Of a stretch of 64,000 nucleotides of DNA, positions 7,775 through 18,130 are shown piece after piece. The number at the start of each line of letters is the position of its first letter. The stretch's first letter is position 1. Source of the stretch: Fodinibacter sp963695175. GTDB taxonomy: Bacteria > Actinomycetota > Actinomycetes > Actinomycetales > Dermatophilaceae. The notes beneath the pieces are model-generated. The model did not search any database. It had not been told where the DNA came from and saw only the letters and a program-made list of their open reading frames with translations. Location of the stretch: contig CAVOGG010000001.1 in the NCBI GenBank assembly GCA_963695175.1, positions 62,001 to 126,000 on the forward strand, written 5' to 3'. The position numbers were made by a program, and so were the translations under genes.

Positions 7775-8884
7775 TCAAGGGCGCTCGAGCTCGAGGTCTG
7801 GCTCGAGGTCGAGCAGCGCTGCGAGCGAGCGGATCTCTCGGGCCACCGCAGCCCGGGCGGATGCCGTCAGCGGCTCGTCCTCGTGCAGCGCGTCGACCCG
7901 CAGCAGCCCGGCCTCGGGGTCGGTGGTGGCGTCGAGCTTGCCCACGAGGCGGTCGCCGTGGAGCACCGGCATCGCCCAGTAGCCCCACCGCCGGGCGGCC
8001 GCCGGCTTGTACATCTCGAGCTGGTAGTCGAACTCGAAGAGGTCGGTCATCCGCTTGCGGTCGAAGACCAGCCGGTCGAGCGGCGAGAGCAGAGCGGTGC
8101 GGCCGCGGAACGGCCGGTCGAGCTGCTCCGGGTCGACCCGCCAGGTTCCGCGCACGCCCTCGACGACCGCCGGCTCACCGGCATCCGCGACGTCGTTGGG
8201 TTCGCCGAGGGTCTGGGTGGCACGGGCCCGGGCGATGCCGAGTGACGCCAGCCGGCGCCGGTCGCGCTCGGCGGCGGCCTCCTGCCAGGGCACGGCGGGG
8301 TGGTCGGGCAGCACCCGGTCGGCGAGGTCCCACAGCCGTTCGCGCCCCTCGCGGGAGGAGACCGCCACCTCGCCCCGGCGCTCCATGCAGTTCAGCAGCA
8401 TCAGCACGTTCTTGCCGGTGTTCCAGCCGCTGGACCGCCAGGGCACCACGCAGGTGTCGGGCAGCTCGCGGGCCGGGAGCGGCCCCTCGGCACGCAGCAG
8501 CTGCAGGATGTCGTCGCGGCAGACGGAGTTGGCCTCGACCCAGTCGGCGGTGTCCTCCTGCCACTCGCGCAGCGGTGGCCGGCCGGGCCAGTCGTGCATG
8601 TCGGCGCGGAACAGGGCCATGTCGTCGGCGGCGTGGAGCATGCCGTCGTACTCGACGACGTCGCGGTCGAGGAGCACGGCGTCGAGGTCGTCGGGGCGGT
8701 AGGCCCGGCCGAGACGGCTCCACAGCACGAGGTCGGCGCTGGGGGCGACGGCCGCGGTGAGGTCGACCTGCACGCCCCACAGCCGACGCACCACCTCGAG
8801 CAGGTCGGTGGGGCGCTCGGCGTCGAGCAGCTGGGCCCGAACCGCGATGCGGCGGGCCTGCTGGCGGGTCAGCCGGTGCACCAT
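7775..8884 (-). CDS. Winged-helix DNA glycosylase homologue (YcaQ/AlkX, HTH_42)
   Basis: The 369-residue protein belongs to the HTH_42 winged-helix family, whose members YcaQ and AlkX unhook interstrand crosslinks. The family QxD-type motif is seen in WGVQVDL near residue 37, followed by the LWSRL helix; a central PWRSSGWNTGKNVLMLLNCMERRGE segment is the winged-helix part, and FDRKRMTDLFEFDYQLEMYKP is the conserved late block. It probably acts in base-excision-type repair of alkylated DNA. ATG at 8884 follows TAGCGT by 6 nt. It stands alone between the oxidase-like gene and gtrA. Confidence 0.8.
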   Translation of the reverse strand: MVHRLTRQQARRIAVRAQLLDAERPTDLLEVVRRLWGVQVDLTAAVAPSADLVLWSRLGRAYRPDDLDAVLLDRDVVEYDGMLHAADDMALFRADMHDWPGRPPLREWQEDTADWVEANSVCRDDILQLLRAEGPLPARELPDTCVVPWRSSGWNTGKNVLMLLNCMERRGEVAVSSREGRERLWDLADRVLPDHPAVPWQEAAAERDRRRLASLGIARARATQTLGEPNDVADAGEPAVVEGVRGTWRVDPEQLDRPFRGRTALLSPLDRLVFDRKRMTDLFEFDYQLEMYKPAAARRWGYWAMPVLHGDRLVGKLDATTDPEAGLLRVDALHEDEPLTASARAAVAREIRSLAALLDLEPDLELERP

Positions 8885-8927
8885 GCCCCGACGCTAGGGC
8901 AGGCCGCCGACGTCGGCGGCCGAGGGG

Positions 8928-9404
8928 TCAGAGCGGCTCGCCCGAGAAGACGAACTTGCGGTAGGCCCAGAACCGGAACAGGGTGCCGAGCCCGATGCCG
9001 ATGATCGTCGCGACGTTGTCGGCGAGGATCGTGGTGAAGCCCAGGGCGTAGTGCGAGATGGTCAGGGTGATCGCCGAGATGCCGAGCGCGATGCCGTTGA
9101 CGCCGAAGAACAGCAGCACCTCGTGGTGGGCGGGCCGGCTGCGTCGGTGGCGGAAGGTCCACTGCCGGTTGCCGACCCAGGAGAAGAGGGTCGCGACGGT
9201 GCCCGAGATGATCTTGGCCGTGGTGACCTTGTCGGAGAGCACGGTGGACCACAGCAGGTTCGCGAGGCCGATGTCGATGACGAACGCGAGCAGGCCGACG
9301 ACGCCGAACTTGATCATCTCGCGGTAGATGACGTCCACGGCGCCGCGGGCCGATTCGAACAGGCGGGAGATACCGCCGGTCGGAGGCGGTGCGGTCGTGG
9401 GCAC
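8928..9404 (-). CDS. GtrA-family membrane protein
   Basis: The 158-residue product has four predicted transmembrane helices and the family signatures KFGVVGLLAFVIDIGLAN, WVGNRQWTFR and the C-terminal FWAYRKFVF. GtrA-type proteins are thought to help flip polyprenyl-linked sugars and are frequent in actinobacterial cell-wall loci. GTG at 9404 follows TAGTCT (minus strand, 9416-9411) by 6 nt. It diverges from purK with only 39 nt between the start codons. Confidence 0.88.
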   Translation of the reverse strand: MPTTAPPPTGGISRLFESARGAVDVIYREMIKFGVVGLLAFVIDIGLANLLWSTVLSDKVTTAKIISGTVATLFSWVGNRQWTFRHRRSRPAHHEVLLFFGVNGIALGISAITLTISHYALGFTTILADNVATIIGIGLGTLFRFWAYRKFVFSGEPL

Positions 9405-9443
9405 CGCAGCAGACTACCCACCGGTGGTCGCTATCCTCGCCGG

Positions 9444-10628
9444 GTGACCACCCCACGTCGCACACCCGGAGGTTTTCCCGTCGTCGGCATCATCGGTGGT
9501 GGTCAGCTCGCCCGGATGTGCGCCGGGCCCGCGGCCGAGCTGGGGGTGACCCTGAGCGTGTTCGCCGAGGCCGACGACGCCAGCGCCGCGCTCGTCGTGC
9601 CGAGCTCACCGGTCGGCGACCACACCGAGGCCGCGGCCGTGCACGCCTTCGCCCAGCACTGTGACGTCGTCACCTTCGACCACGAGCACGTGCCCGACCA
9701 CGTGCTCGACCTGCTCGTCGCCGAGGGGGTCGAGCTGCACCCGCGCCCGGAGGCGCTCCGGTTCGCCCAGGACAAGCTCGCGATGCGCGAGCGGCTCACT
9801 GCGCTCGGCATCCCGTGCCCGCGGTGGGAGCGGGCCGACACCGCGGCGGAGGTCACCGCCTTCGGCGACGCCGTGGGCTGGCCGGTCGTCGCCAAGACGC
9901 CGCGCGGCGGGTACGACGGCAAGGGCGTGAAGGTCGTGGCGGATGCCGGTGAGCTCACCGAATGGCTGGAGCGGGCGGCATCCGAGGGCACCGGAATCCT
10001 GCTCGAGGAGCGGGTGCCGTTCCGTCGCGAGCTCGCGGTGCTGGTCGCGCGAAGCCCCTCCGGCCAGGCCGCCGCGTGGCCGGTCGTCGAGACCGTGCAG
10101 ACCGACGGCATCTGCACCGAGGTGCTGGCCCCCGCCCCCGAGCTGGATGCCGGGCTGGCGGCCGCCGCCGTGCACGCCGGGCTGCGGGTGGCCGGTGAGC
10201 TCGACGTCACCGGGGTGCTGGCCGTCGAGCTGTTCGAGGTCGAGGGTGCCGACGGTGCGCCCTCGTTCGTCGTGAACGAGCTGGCGATGCGGCCGCACAA
10301 CTCCGGCCACTGGTCGATGGACGGCGCGGTGACCGGGCAGTTCGAGCAGCACCTGCGGGCCGTGCTCGACCTGCCGCTCGGGTCGCCCCGGCCGCACGGG
10401 CGGTGGACCGTGATGGCCAACGTGCTGGGCGGCGACTACGCCGAGCTGTACCCCACCTACCGTCACGTCATGGCGCGAGACCCGGAGGCGAAGGTGCACA
10501 TGTACGGCAAGGGCGTGCGGCCCGGGCGCAAGATCGGGCACGTCAACATCAGCGGCACCGACCTCGCCGACCTGCGTGAGCGGGCCCGGCACGCGGCGGA
10601 CTACATCCAGGGAGTGGTGACCGAGTGA
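9444..10628 (+). CDS. purK: 5-(carboxyamino)imidazole ribonucleotide synthase
   Basis: This 394-residue ATP-grasp enzyme makes N5-CAIR from AIR, bicarbonate and ATP in purine synthesis. It has the N-terminal GIIGGGQLARM dinucleotide-like loop, FDHEHVP, KTPRGGYDGKGV in the ATP-grasp B domain, and the FVVNELAMRPHNSGHWSMDG block. GTG at 9444 is 6 nt after TATCCT, so the transcript is leaderless; the open frame further upstream is not coding. Its stop overlaps the purE start as GTGA. Confidence 0.97.
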   Translation: MTTPRRTPGGFPVVGIIGGGQLARMCAGPAAELGVTLSVFAEADDASAALVVPSSPVGDHTEAAAVHAFAQHCDVVTFDHEHVPDHVLDLLVAEGVELHPRPEALRFAQDKLAMRERLTALGIPCPRWERADTAAEVTAFGDAVGWPVVAKTPRGGYDGKGVKVVADAGELTEWLERAASEGTGILLEERVPFRRELAVLVARSPSGQAAAWPVVETVQTDGICTEVLAPAPELDAGLAAAAVHAGLRVAGELDVTGVLAVELFEVEGADGAPSFVVNELAMRPHNSGHWSMDGAVTGQFEQHLRAVLDLPLGSPRPHGRWTVMANVLGGDYAELYPTYRHVMARDPEAKVHMYGKGVRPGRKIGHVNISGTDLADLRERARHAADYIQGVVTE

Positions 10629-11170
10629 GCACGCACACGGACGGCGACGCGGCGGGTGGCGCGGCAGTGGTCGGCGTCGTCATGGGGTCGGACTCGGACT
10701 GGCCGGTCATGGAGGCCGCGGTGGTGGTCCTCGAGCAGCTGGGGGTCGCGTGCGAGGTCGACGTGGTGTCGGCGCACCGGATGCCCGAGGAGATGGTGGA
10801 GTACGGGCGCTCGGCCGAGTCGCGAGGGCTGCGGGTGATCGTCGCCGGCGCGGGTGGCGCGGCCCACCTGCCCGGGATGCTCGCGTCGGTCACCTCGTTG
10901 CCCGTGATCGGTGTGCCCGTGCCCCTGAAGTACCTCGACGGCCTGGACTCGCTGTTGTCGATCGTGCAGATGCCGGCGGGGGTGCCCGTGGCGACCGTGT
11001 CGGTGGGTGGGGCGCGCAACGCCGGGCTGCTGGCGGCCCGGATCCTCGGTGCGGGCGAGGGTGCGCAGGCGGCTCGGCTGCGTGGTGCGCTGGCGGACTT
11101 CCGGGAGGGGTTGCGGCACGAGGCGCAGGCCAAGGGCGCCGCCTTGCGGGAGCGTCGCGCGGGGTCGTGA
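10625..11170 (+). CDS. purE: 5-(carboxyamino)imidazole ribonucleotide mutase
   Basis: The 181-residue class I PurE converts N5-CAIR to CAIR. Motifs are GVVMGSDSDWPVMEAA, the SAHRMPEEM loop with the catalytic His, GAGGAAHLPGM, and QMPAGVPVATV. It is translationally coupled to purK by GTGA overlap at 10625. The final ~20 residues are charged and low-complexity. It converges with the glycerophosphotransferase gene. Confidence 0.97.
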   Translation: MSTHTDGDAAGGAAVVGVVMGSDSDWPVMEAAVVVLEQLGVACEVDVVSAHRMPEEMVEYGRSAESRGLRVIVAGAGGAAHLPGMLASVTSLPVIGVPVPLKYLDGLDSLLSIVQMPAGVPVATVSVGGARNAGLLAARILGAGEGAQAARLRGALADFREGLRHEAQAKGAALRERRAGS

Positions 11171-11232
11171 CTCGGCCGAGCGGCACGAGCCTGGCGGTGA
11201 CGAACGAACCTCGGAGACCGGCGGCTCGCAGT

Positions 11233-14200
11233 CAGGCGCCGGGGATCACCCCGCGGCGGAGCAGGTCGTCGAGCACCCGCTCGCCGGCCCGCCCGTCGTC
11301 GTTCGGGCAGAACCGTTCCGGAAGTCGCGGACGGCAGCGGCGTACTTCACGTCGCTGCCGTCGCTCCAACGCGGTGACCAGCTCGCCCGTCGTGCGCACG
11401 AGCGGGCCCGGAGCGCGAGGCCTCGAAGTCGAAGTAGAAGCCGCGCAGGGTGTCGCGGTACTTCTCCAGGTCGGGCACGAAGAAGATCATCGGACGCTCG
11501 AGCACGGCGTAGTCGAACATCACCGACGAGTAGTCGGTGACCAGGACGTCGGCCGCGGCCAGGAGGTCCTCCATCTCGAACCCACCCCCGGCGTCGTGCA
11601 CTCCCCATGGGAAGCCGCACGTTGCCCCGGATGATCGGGTGCAGCCGGACGACGATCTCGTACTCGTCACCGATCGCCGCCGACAGCGCGGCCAGGTCGA
11701 TGGGCAGCGTCGAAGGTGAACCGCTTGCCGGTGCGCTGGTCGTCGCGGAAGGTGGGCGCGTAGAGCAGCACCTTCTTGGATGCCGCGAGCCCGAGCCGCT
11801 TGCGGATCCGCTCGGCCCGCTCAGCGGTCGTGCCGTCGGCCAGGGCGTCGTTGCGGGGGTACCCGACGTCGAGCATCTCGCCGCTCGTAGCGGAACGCCG
11901 ATCGCAGCCGGTCGGCCGCCCACGGGCTCGGGGCGAGCAACAGGGACCACTCGCCGATCATCCGGTCGACCCGGCCGACGTAGCCGGCGTCTCGGCCGAC
12001 GACGCTGTCGAGGTCGTGCAGCATCCGCTTGAGCGGGGTTCCGTGCCACGTCTGCAGGTAGAACGTGTCGGTGGGGCGCCGCATCCACGAGGGCATGTTC
12101 TGGTTGCTCACCCAGACGCTGGCCCGGCCCATCGCCCACAGGTACCGCCAGCCGAGCCGTTCGAGCCGGACGCTGCCCTCAGGGACCGGCGCCGCGGTCG
12201 TGGACACCCACCCCGTTCGTCACCGGCAAGCCCCCGGTCGCGCAGGGCCCGGTGGATGGCGCCGGGGCTGTCGCCGTAGTCGGCGCCGAGGTTGCTCTCG
12301 AAGACGACCAGACCACTGCGCGGCAGCGGTGCGGGCGACCGCGGTAGACGCCGGTACGCAGCGGCCCGCGCACCCGGTCCTGGACGGCGACGACCGCGGG
12401 GCGGCGCTTGACCCGGCGCCGACCAGGCGTCGACCCGTCGCGATCGCGTCGCGCAGCTGCGGCGGGTCGATCCGCCGGTGCGGCGCGTGGACCGCCGCGG
12501 TCACGATGCGCTCCCTGGCGTCGGTGTCGCGGTGGGCGATGAGGGCGGACGCCTTGCGCTGCGCCTCGGGATGGATCGCGAAGTCACGCTCGGCGGCGCC
12601 GGCGAGCGCGCGCATCAGCTCGCCGCGGGTCGCGACGATCTCGCCGGGCAGCTCCTCGTCGAGGTCGAAGTGGGACGGTCGCTTGCCGAGGAAGCGGGTC
12701 CGGTCGAACTGGTAGTAGAAGACCGGGCGGTCGAGGAAGGAGAAGTCGATCGCCGCACTCGTGTAGTCGGTGATGACGGCCATCGAGCGCAGCAGGAGGT
12801 CCTGGATCGCGACGTCGCCGTGCCGGATCACGTTGACGTGGCTCAGGTCGAACAGGTCGGCGTAGGGCTGCAGGTTCGCGTGCAGGTACAGGTCCGCGAC
12901 CAGGCCGTGGGTGTCGAGGAAGTCCCAGAACTCCGGGGAGTGCAACAGCCCCTCCCAGCGGGCGTAGAACTCGCTCGCCCTGACGTCGTCAGGGCCCCTC
13001 AGCCAGTCGCGCCAGGTGGGCATCACGAGGATCCGGCGCTCGGGTGGGGGCATCGGCTCGAACAGGCGGTCGTGCCGCGCCAGGCCGGTGACGAACACCC
13101 GGCGGGACGGCCAGCCGAAGTCGTCCTCGATCATCCGGCGCTCGCGCTCGGAGCTCACGATGAACGCGTCGGCGGTGAACCCCGGTGCGGCGTAGCCGTA
13201 GTTGGCGACCATGTTCTTGGTGCCCATGACGCCGTGCTGGAGGAAGACCCGGGTGGCCTTGACGTTCCGCTCGAACCTCGGCCCCCGCCCCGGAAGCAGG
13301 TACTCACTGTGGTGCGAGCCGAGGATGCGGCGCGCCGCCAGTGCGGACTCGACGTGCTCGCGGCTGCCGAACATGACCGCGCTCGGGTCGCCCGCGACCC
13401 GCTCGAGGTCGGGGGAGTCGCGGGTGATGACGTACCGGGCGTCGATCTCGGGATGGGCGTCGCGCAGGTACTCGTAGAGCGCGACGCCGGTGTCCTGCGC
13501 CGTCTCGGGGCGCTCGCCGACGACCCAGACCGGGCGGTGGCGGGTCTTCCAGCGCAGCGCCTTGCCGGACCGCCACGGGGTGCGTGCCGTCTCGACGGCG
13601 TCGGCGTCGAGCGGGCGGAACTCGAAGGCGAGCGAGCCGGCCTTGAAGGTGCGGTACGCGTGCAGCTCGCCGGCGTGCTCGCCGTCGGTGAACACCGAGG
13701 CGGGCGTGACCAGCCGCGCGCGCGGCGCGAGGCGACGCACCCGCAGGTCGAGCGGCTCGGCGTAGCGGCCAGACGTGCGGCCGTGAACGGGCGTCGAGGA
13801 ACTCGGGTCGCTGGAAGCGGCCGAGCAGGTCAGGACTGGTCGAGGATGGCGGTGAACCGGAGCCGCCGCTGGCCGACCAGCGCCTCGGGCGGGTCGGTCC
13901 GCACGACCGTCGTCGGCAGCACGATGCGCTCACCGGACCGTCGCGGCGACCAGCACCAGCGAGCCACCGGTCAGGGCGAAGCTCTGCGACTCGACCTCAC
14001 CGGTGAGCTGTCCACGCCGTCGTGTCGCGGCGCACCCGCAGGATGCTTGCCGCGGGTGCGCGGCACCGGCCGCCCGGGACCGAACGCGAAGCTGATGCCG
14101 CCGCTCTTGCGCGGAAGACGGTCAGGTCGCCGCTGCGACGAGGGCAGCGGACGGGAGGCGTCCATCGTCGAGCGCTTGCAGTCGTCAGCGAGACGTAGTC

Positions 14201-14557
14201 GTGCAGTCCCCGGCCGGACCGAGCCCTGCTCGCGGTCGGACTCGAGCGTGAAGCCGAGGTCGGCGACCAGCGGCGGGGCGTCGCCGGTACCGCCCGGCGC
14301 AGGGCGACCTCGTCGCGGTAGGAGGGCCAGACCTCGCTCGAAGGCCTCGCGGAGCGCCGCCCGTTCGGGATGACGAACTCCGCCGCCTGGCCGTGCAGCT
14401 CCATCGACCACAGCAGGTCGCCCGTGGCGCGCCGCACCATGATGAACGCCCGGCGCAGCACCACCGGGCAGGCGACGCGCACCGTCACGGTCAGCCCGGA
14501 GGCGCCGTGCGAAAGGGACAGCTGCCGCAGGGGTTCCGACGGGGGGATGGATGCCAA
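11233..14557 (-). pseudogene. Two-domain CDP-glycerol glycerophosphotransferase, many frameshifts
   Basis: Read on the minus strand, one TagF/TagB-type gene of about 1,100 codons is spread over all three frames. After a beta-rich N-terminal part (14557-13750), a first transferase domain (13740-12480) shows WVVGERPETAQDTG, FLQHGVMGTKN, VTGLARHDRL, ILVMPTWRDWL and AVITDYTSAAIDFSFLDRPVF. A second one (12340-11240) shows LVVFESNLGADYGD, TWHGTPLKRMLHDLD, VGYPRNDAL, VLLYAPTFRDD and VTDYSSVMFDYAVLERPMIFF, ending with RAGERVLDDLLRRG. At least eight frame changes separate conserved blocks. It would polymerise glycerol-phosphate units of teichoic-acid-like polymers. The start is TTG 14557 or uncertain. 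Sequence error is likelier than decay, since motifs are intact. Confidence 0.75.
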
Positions 14558-14643
14558 GACGAGACCTCGGGTAGGGGGCGGGTGAACTTGGAATCTACCG
14601 TCGGCGCATGGCCCTCACGGACCCGGCGCCGGTCGCCGGTCCC

Positions 14644-15096
14644 TCAGCGCTGCATCCCGTCGTGGCGCATCTTCGGCCACTCGATCTTGGGGCAGGTGTC
14701 CATGACGACGTCGAGCCCGGCGGCTCGGGCCCGTTCGGCCGCCGCCTCGTCGACCACGCCGAGCTGCATCCAGATGGCGTCGATCAGCAGGCGGTCCTTG
14801 TTGCGGATGACGTCGTCGACGACCGCACCGACGTGCTCGCTGTTGACGAAGCAGTCGACGACCTTGATGTCCTGGTCGGGGATGTCGTCGATCGAGGCGT
14901 AGCCCTGGCAGCCGTGCACGGTCTCGGCCTTGGGGTGCACCGGGATGATCGGCGTCCCCAGCTCGACGTGCATCCACCGCGAGATCCGGTGGGCGGTGCG
15001 CTCCCGGTTGTTCGACAGCCCGACCACCACCCAGATGCCGGGATCCATGAGCAGCTCACGGATGAGGTCCGGGTCGTTCTGGTGCTGGAGGCCCAT
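14644..15096 (-). CDS. CoA-binding domain protein (YccU type)
   Basis: The 150-residue protein is a stand-alone Rossmann CoA-binding domain: WVVVGLSNNRERTAHRIS near the start, PIIPVHPKAETVHG, IKVVDCFVNSEHV, IDAIWMQLGV and a C-terminal MDTCPKIEWPK. Members bind CoA, but a cellular role is not established. ATG at 15096 follows CATGAT by 6 nt. It lies downstream of the ugd gene on the same strand, with 75 nt between them on the 3' side of this start. Confidence 0.88.
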   Translation of the reverse strand: MGLQHQNDPDLIRELLMDPGIWVVVGLSNNRERTAHRISRWMHVELGTPIIPVHPKAETVHGCQGYASIDDIPDQDIKVVDCFVNSEHVGAVVDDVIRNKDRLLIDAIWMQLGVVDEAAAERARAAGLDVVMDTCPKIEWPKMRHDGMQR

Positions 15097-15170
15097 GGTC
15101 TCATCATGCCCTCGGCGACCCGGCGCAAACCGGGCGCCAACCGGGCGGAAACCGGCCGACGGGTGCGGCG

Positions 15171-16342
15171 TCAGTCGTTGCCGAACAGGTCGCGCGTGTA
15201 GACCTTGTCGGCGACGTCGCTCAGCTCGCCGACCATCCGGTTTGCGACGATGACGTCGCTGCGCCGCTTCAGCTCGTCGAGGTCGCGCACGACCTCCGAG
15301 CCGTAGAACCGGTCGTCCTCGAGCTCGGGCTCGTAGACGATGACCTCGATGCCCTTGGCCTTGACCCGCTTCATGACGCCCTGCACGCTGCTCGAGCGGA
15401 AGTTGTCGGAGCCCGACTTCATGATCAGGCGGTGGATGCCGACGACCCTCGGCGCGCGCGACACGATGTCGGCGGCCACGAAGTCCTTGCGGGTGGTGTT
15501 GGCCGTGACGATCGCGCTGACCAGGGTCTGCGGCACGTCCGCGTAGTTCGCCAGCAGCTGCTTGGTGTCCTTGGGCAGGCAGTAGCCGCCGTAGCCGAAG
15601 CTCGGGTTGTTGTAGTGCGGCCCGATCCGCGGGTCCAGGCCGACGCCCTCGATGATCTGGCGGGTGTCGAGGCCGTGCGTGGCGGCATAGGTGTCGAGCT
15701 CGTTGAAGAACGCGACCCGCATGGCGAGGTAGGTGTTGGCGAACAGCTTGATCGCCTCGGCCTCGGTGCTGTCCGTGAGCAGCACGGGCACGTCGTCGTC
15801 GAGGGCCGCCTCGGTGAGCAGGTCGGCGAACCGGCGGCCGCGAGGCCCCTGGTCGCCCACGATGATCCGCGACGGGTGCAGGTTGTCGTGCAGGGCGCGC
15901 CCCTCGCGGAGGAACTCCGGTGAGAACACGATGTTCTCGGAGCCGAGCCGCTGGCGCAGGCCCGCGGTGTAGCCGACCGGGACCGTCGACTTGATGACCG
16001 CGGTGGCATCCGGGTTGATCGCGACGACGTCGCCGACGACCTGCTCGACCGTGCTCGTGTCGAAGTAGTTGGTGCGCTCGTCGTAGTTCGTCGGGGTGGC
16101 GACGACGACGAACTCGGCACCGGCATACGCCTCGTGCTTGTCGGTCGTCACCCGCAGCCGCAGGTCGGGCGAGGCCAGCCGCGCCTCGATGTCCGGGTCC
16201 GAGATCGGGCTGCGCCGCTGGCGCAGCATGTCGATCCGCCCCTCGTCGATGTCGAAGGCGACGACGTCGTGGTGCTCGGCGAGGAGGACGGCCAGGACAG
16301 ACCGACGTACGAGGTGCCGACGACGCAGATGGTTCGAGTCAC
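15171..16342 (-). CDS. UDP-glucose/GDP-mannose 6-dehydrogenase, one frameshift
   Basis: The enzyme oxidises UDP-glucose to UDP-glucuronate for surface polysaccharides. NAD-binding ICVVGTSYVGLS lies at the N-terminus (GTG 16342, after TATCGT by 8 nt) in one frame; from about 16295 the rest continues in another frame as LLAEHHDVVAFDIDEGRI. The break falls at minus-strand TCCTGG where TCCCTGG would restore VGLSLAVLLAEHH, so one C appears lost. Later motifs are VVATPTNYD, the NTYLAMRVAFFNE helix with catalytic Lys region absent or shifted, and GFGYGGYCLPKDT with catalytic Cys. It diverges from the oxidoreductase gene. Confidence 0.88.
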
Positions 16343-16496
16343 GCCGGGCAACGATACGGGGCGGGAAGTTGCGTCACAGGACCGTGGCGGAGTTGGCTGG
16401 GCACGCGCCCGCCCCGCCGTGCGCGCCCGCCCCCGGGCGGGACGACCCACCGTGCGGCCCGCCCTGCGGGACGCGTGGCCTTCGAGAGGACCTCCA

Positions 16497-17558
16497 TTGC
16501 AGTTCGGACTTTTCATCCCGCAGGGCTGGCGCCACGACCTCGTCGGCATCGACCCCGCGCAGCACTGGGGTGTCATGGCGGGTCTGGCCCGCCGGGTCGA
16601 CGGCAACCCGGACTGGTCCTCGATCTGGGTCTACGACCACATGCACACCACGCCGCGGCCGAGCGAGGAGGCCACCCACGAGGCGTGGACCCTGATGGCC
16701 GCCTTCGCCGGCGTCACCGGCCGGATCCGGCTGGGGCAGATGTGCACGTGCGTCGGCTACCGCAACCCGGCCCACCTCGCCAAGGTCGCCGCGACCGTCG
16801 ACGTCGTCTCCGAGGGCCGCCTCGAGATGGGCATCGGAGCCGGCTGGTACGAGCACGAGTGGCGCGCCTACGGATACGGGTTCCCCAGCGCCGGCGAGCG
16901 GCTCCAGGCGCTGCGCGAGGGCGTCGAGATCATGCGCGAGATGTGGTCCACGGGCCGGTCGACCTACAGCGGTGAACACTTCAGCACCGACGGCGCCCTG
17001 TGCTTCCCGCGCCCGCTGCAGGGTGACACGGTGCCGGGCAACCCGCACCACGGCATCCCGCTGTGGATCGCCGGCGGTGGCGAGCGGAAGACCCTGCGGC
17101 TCGCGGCCGAGTACGCCGACTACACCAACTTCTCCGGGATGCCCGAGGTGTTCAGCGCCAAGAGCGAGATCCTGCGCGCGCACTGCGCCGATGTCGGCCG
17201 CCCGTTCGAGGAGATCGTCCGCAGCGCCAACTTCAACGTGGTCATCGGCCGCGACGAGGCCGAGGTCAAGGAGCGACTCGACTGGATCCGCGACCACCTG
17301 ACCTCGGCGGGCCTGCCCGTCGACGTCGTCGAGTCGACGGTGAAGATGTTCGCGGAGGGCCCGCTCGTCGGCACCCCCGAGCAGATCGTCGAGGCCCTCG
17401 TCGACCTCCAGTCCCGGGGCATGGACTACGCCATCACGAACTTCGTCGAGCAGGCGTACGACATCTCCGGCGTCGAGCTGTTCGAGCGCGCGGTGATCCC
17501 GGCGTTCATCAAGCAGGAGCAGCACAGCAACCTGTGGCACTTCATGCACGGGCGGTAG
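16497..17558 (+). CDS. LLM-class F420-dependent oxidoreductase
   Basis: The 353-residue TIM-barrel protein matches the F420-dependent luciferase-like family: QFGLFIPQGW at the start, WVYDHMHTTP, MCTCVGYRNPAHLAKVAATVDVVS, MGIGAGWYEHEWRAYGYGFP, and PLWIAGGGERKTLRLAAEYADYTNF. It should transfer hydride to or from F420, fitting the F420 synthesis genes at 61.7-63.7 kb. The substrate is unknown. I chose the TTG at 16497 because GAGAGGACC lies just before it and homology begins there. The 154-nt gap to divergent ugd holds a GC hairpin at 16426-16441 and nothing else I can name. Confidence 0.9.
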   Translation: MQFGLFIPQGWRHDLVGIDPAQHWGVMAGLARRVDGNPDWSSIWVYDHMHTTPRPSEEATHEAWTLMAAFAGVTGRIRLGQMCTCVGYRNPAHLAKVAATVDVVSEGRLEMGIGAGWYEHEWRAYGYGFPSAGERLQALREGVEIMREMWSTGRSTYSGEHFSTDGALCFPRPLQGDTVPGNPHHGIPLWIAGGGERKTLRLAAEYADYTNFSGMPEVFSAKSEILRAHCADVGRPFEEIVRSANFNVVIGRDEAEVKERLDWIRDHLTSAGLPVDVVESTVKMFAEGPLVGTPEQIVEALVDLQSRGMDYAITNFVEQAYDISGVELFERAVIPAFIKQEQHSNLWHFMHGR

Positions 17559-17579
17559 GTCCGGGTTAGCGTGTGGCGC

Positions 17580-18128
17580 ATGTGGCCCGCGCTCGTCGTC
17601 CCCTACGCCGCGGCCGCCGTGCTGCTCGGCGTGGCGGGCGTGCCGAAGGTGCGCGACCCCGGTGACCTCGTGCGCGCGGTGCGCTCGGTCGGGATGCCGT
17701 TCGGCCGCGGCTCCGTGCGCGCCTTCGCGGTGGCCGAGGTCGTCGTGGCCGTCGCGGCGCTCGCCGTGCCGAGCCGGGTCACCGCGGTGCTGCTCGCGGC
17801 GATGTATGCCGTGTTCACCGCCTTCGTCGTGACCGCCCTGCGCCGCGGCGGCGTGCTGTCGAGCTGTGGCTGCTTCGGTCGGGCCGACACCCCGCCGACC
17901 CGGGCGCACGCGGTGGTGACCGGTGCGGCATCCGTCGTGGGCCTGCTCGTGGCGCTCGACCCGCCGGGGGCCGGCGCGTGGTCGGCCCTGGCCGACTCGG
18001 GTGCCTGGGCGGTGGTCGGCCTGCTGGCGCTGGTCGCGCTCGTCGGTTTTCTGGCCTGGCAGGTCATGGCCGTGCTGCCCACGGTCCAACCGTCCGCCAT
18101 CCGCAGCCGTACCCGGGGAGGGGTCTGA
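17580..18128 (+). CDS. MauE/DoxX-like membrane protein
   Basis: The 182-residue protein has four to five hydrophobic segments (about 4-20, 43-60, 62-83, 104-122, 136-158) and the MauE signature SSCGCFGRAD near residue 100. In methylamine utilisation, MauE works with MauD in forming the disulfide-rich light chain. ATG at 17580 follows TAGCGT by 7 nt; GTG 17571 is an alternative. It is the first gene of a same-strand string whose later members start at or inside the preceding stop, ending in a light-chain-like protein. Confidence 0.82.
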   Translation: MWPALVVPYAAAAVLLGVAGVPKVRDPGDLVRAVRSVGMPFGRGSVRAFAVAEVVVAVAALAVPSRVTAVLLAAMYAVFTAFVVTALRRGGVLSSCGCFGRADTPPTRAHAVVTGAASVVGLLVALDPPGAGAWSALADSGAWAVVGLLALVALVGFLAWQVMAVLPTVQPSAIRSRTRGGV

Positions 18129-18130
18129 CC

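Noticed and set aside
16426..16441. GC hairpin as terminator
   Set aside because: It lies between two divergent genes, so no transcript needs to end there; a small stem is expected by chance in C/G runs.
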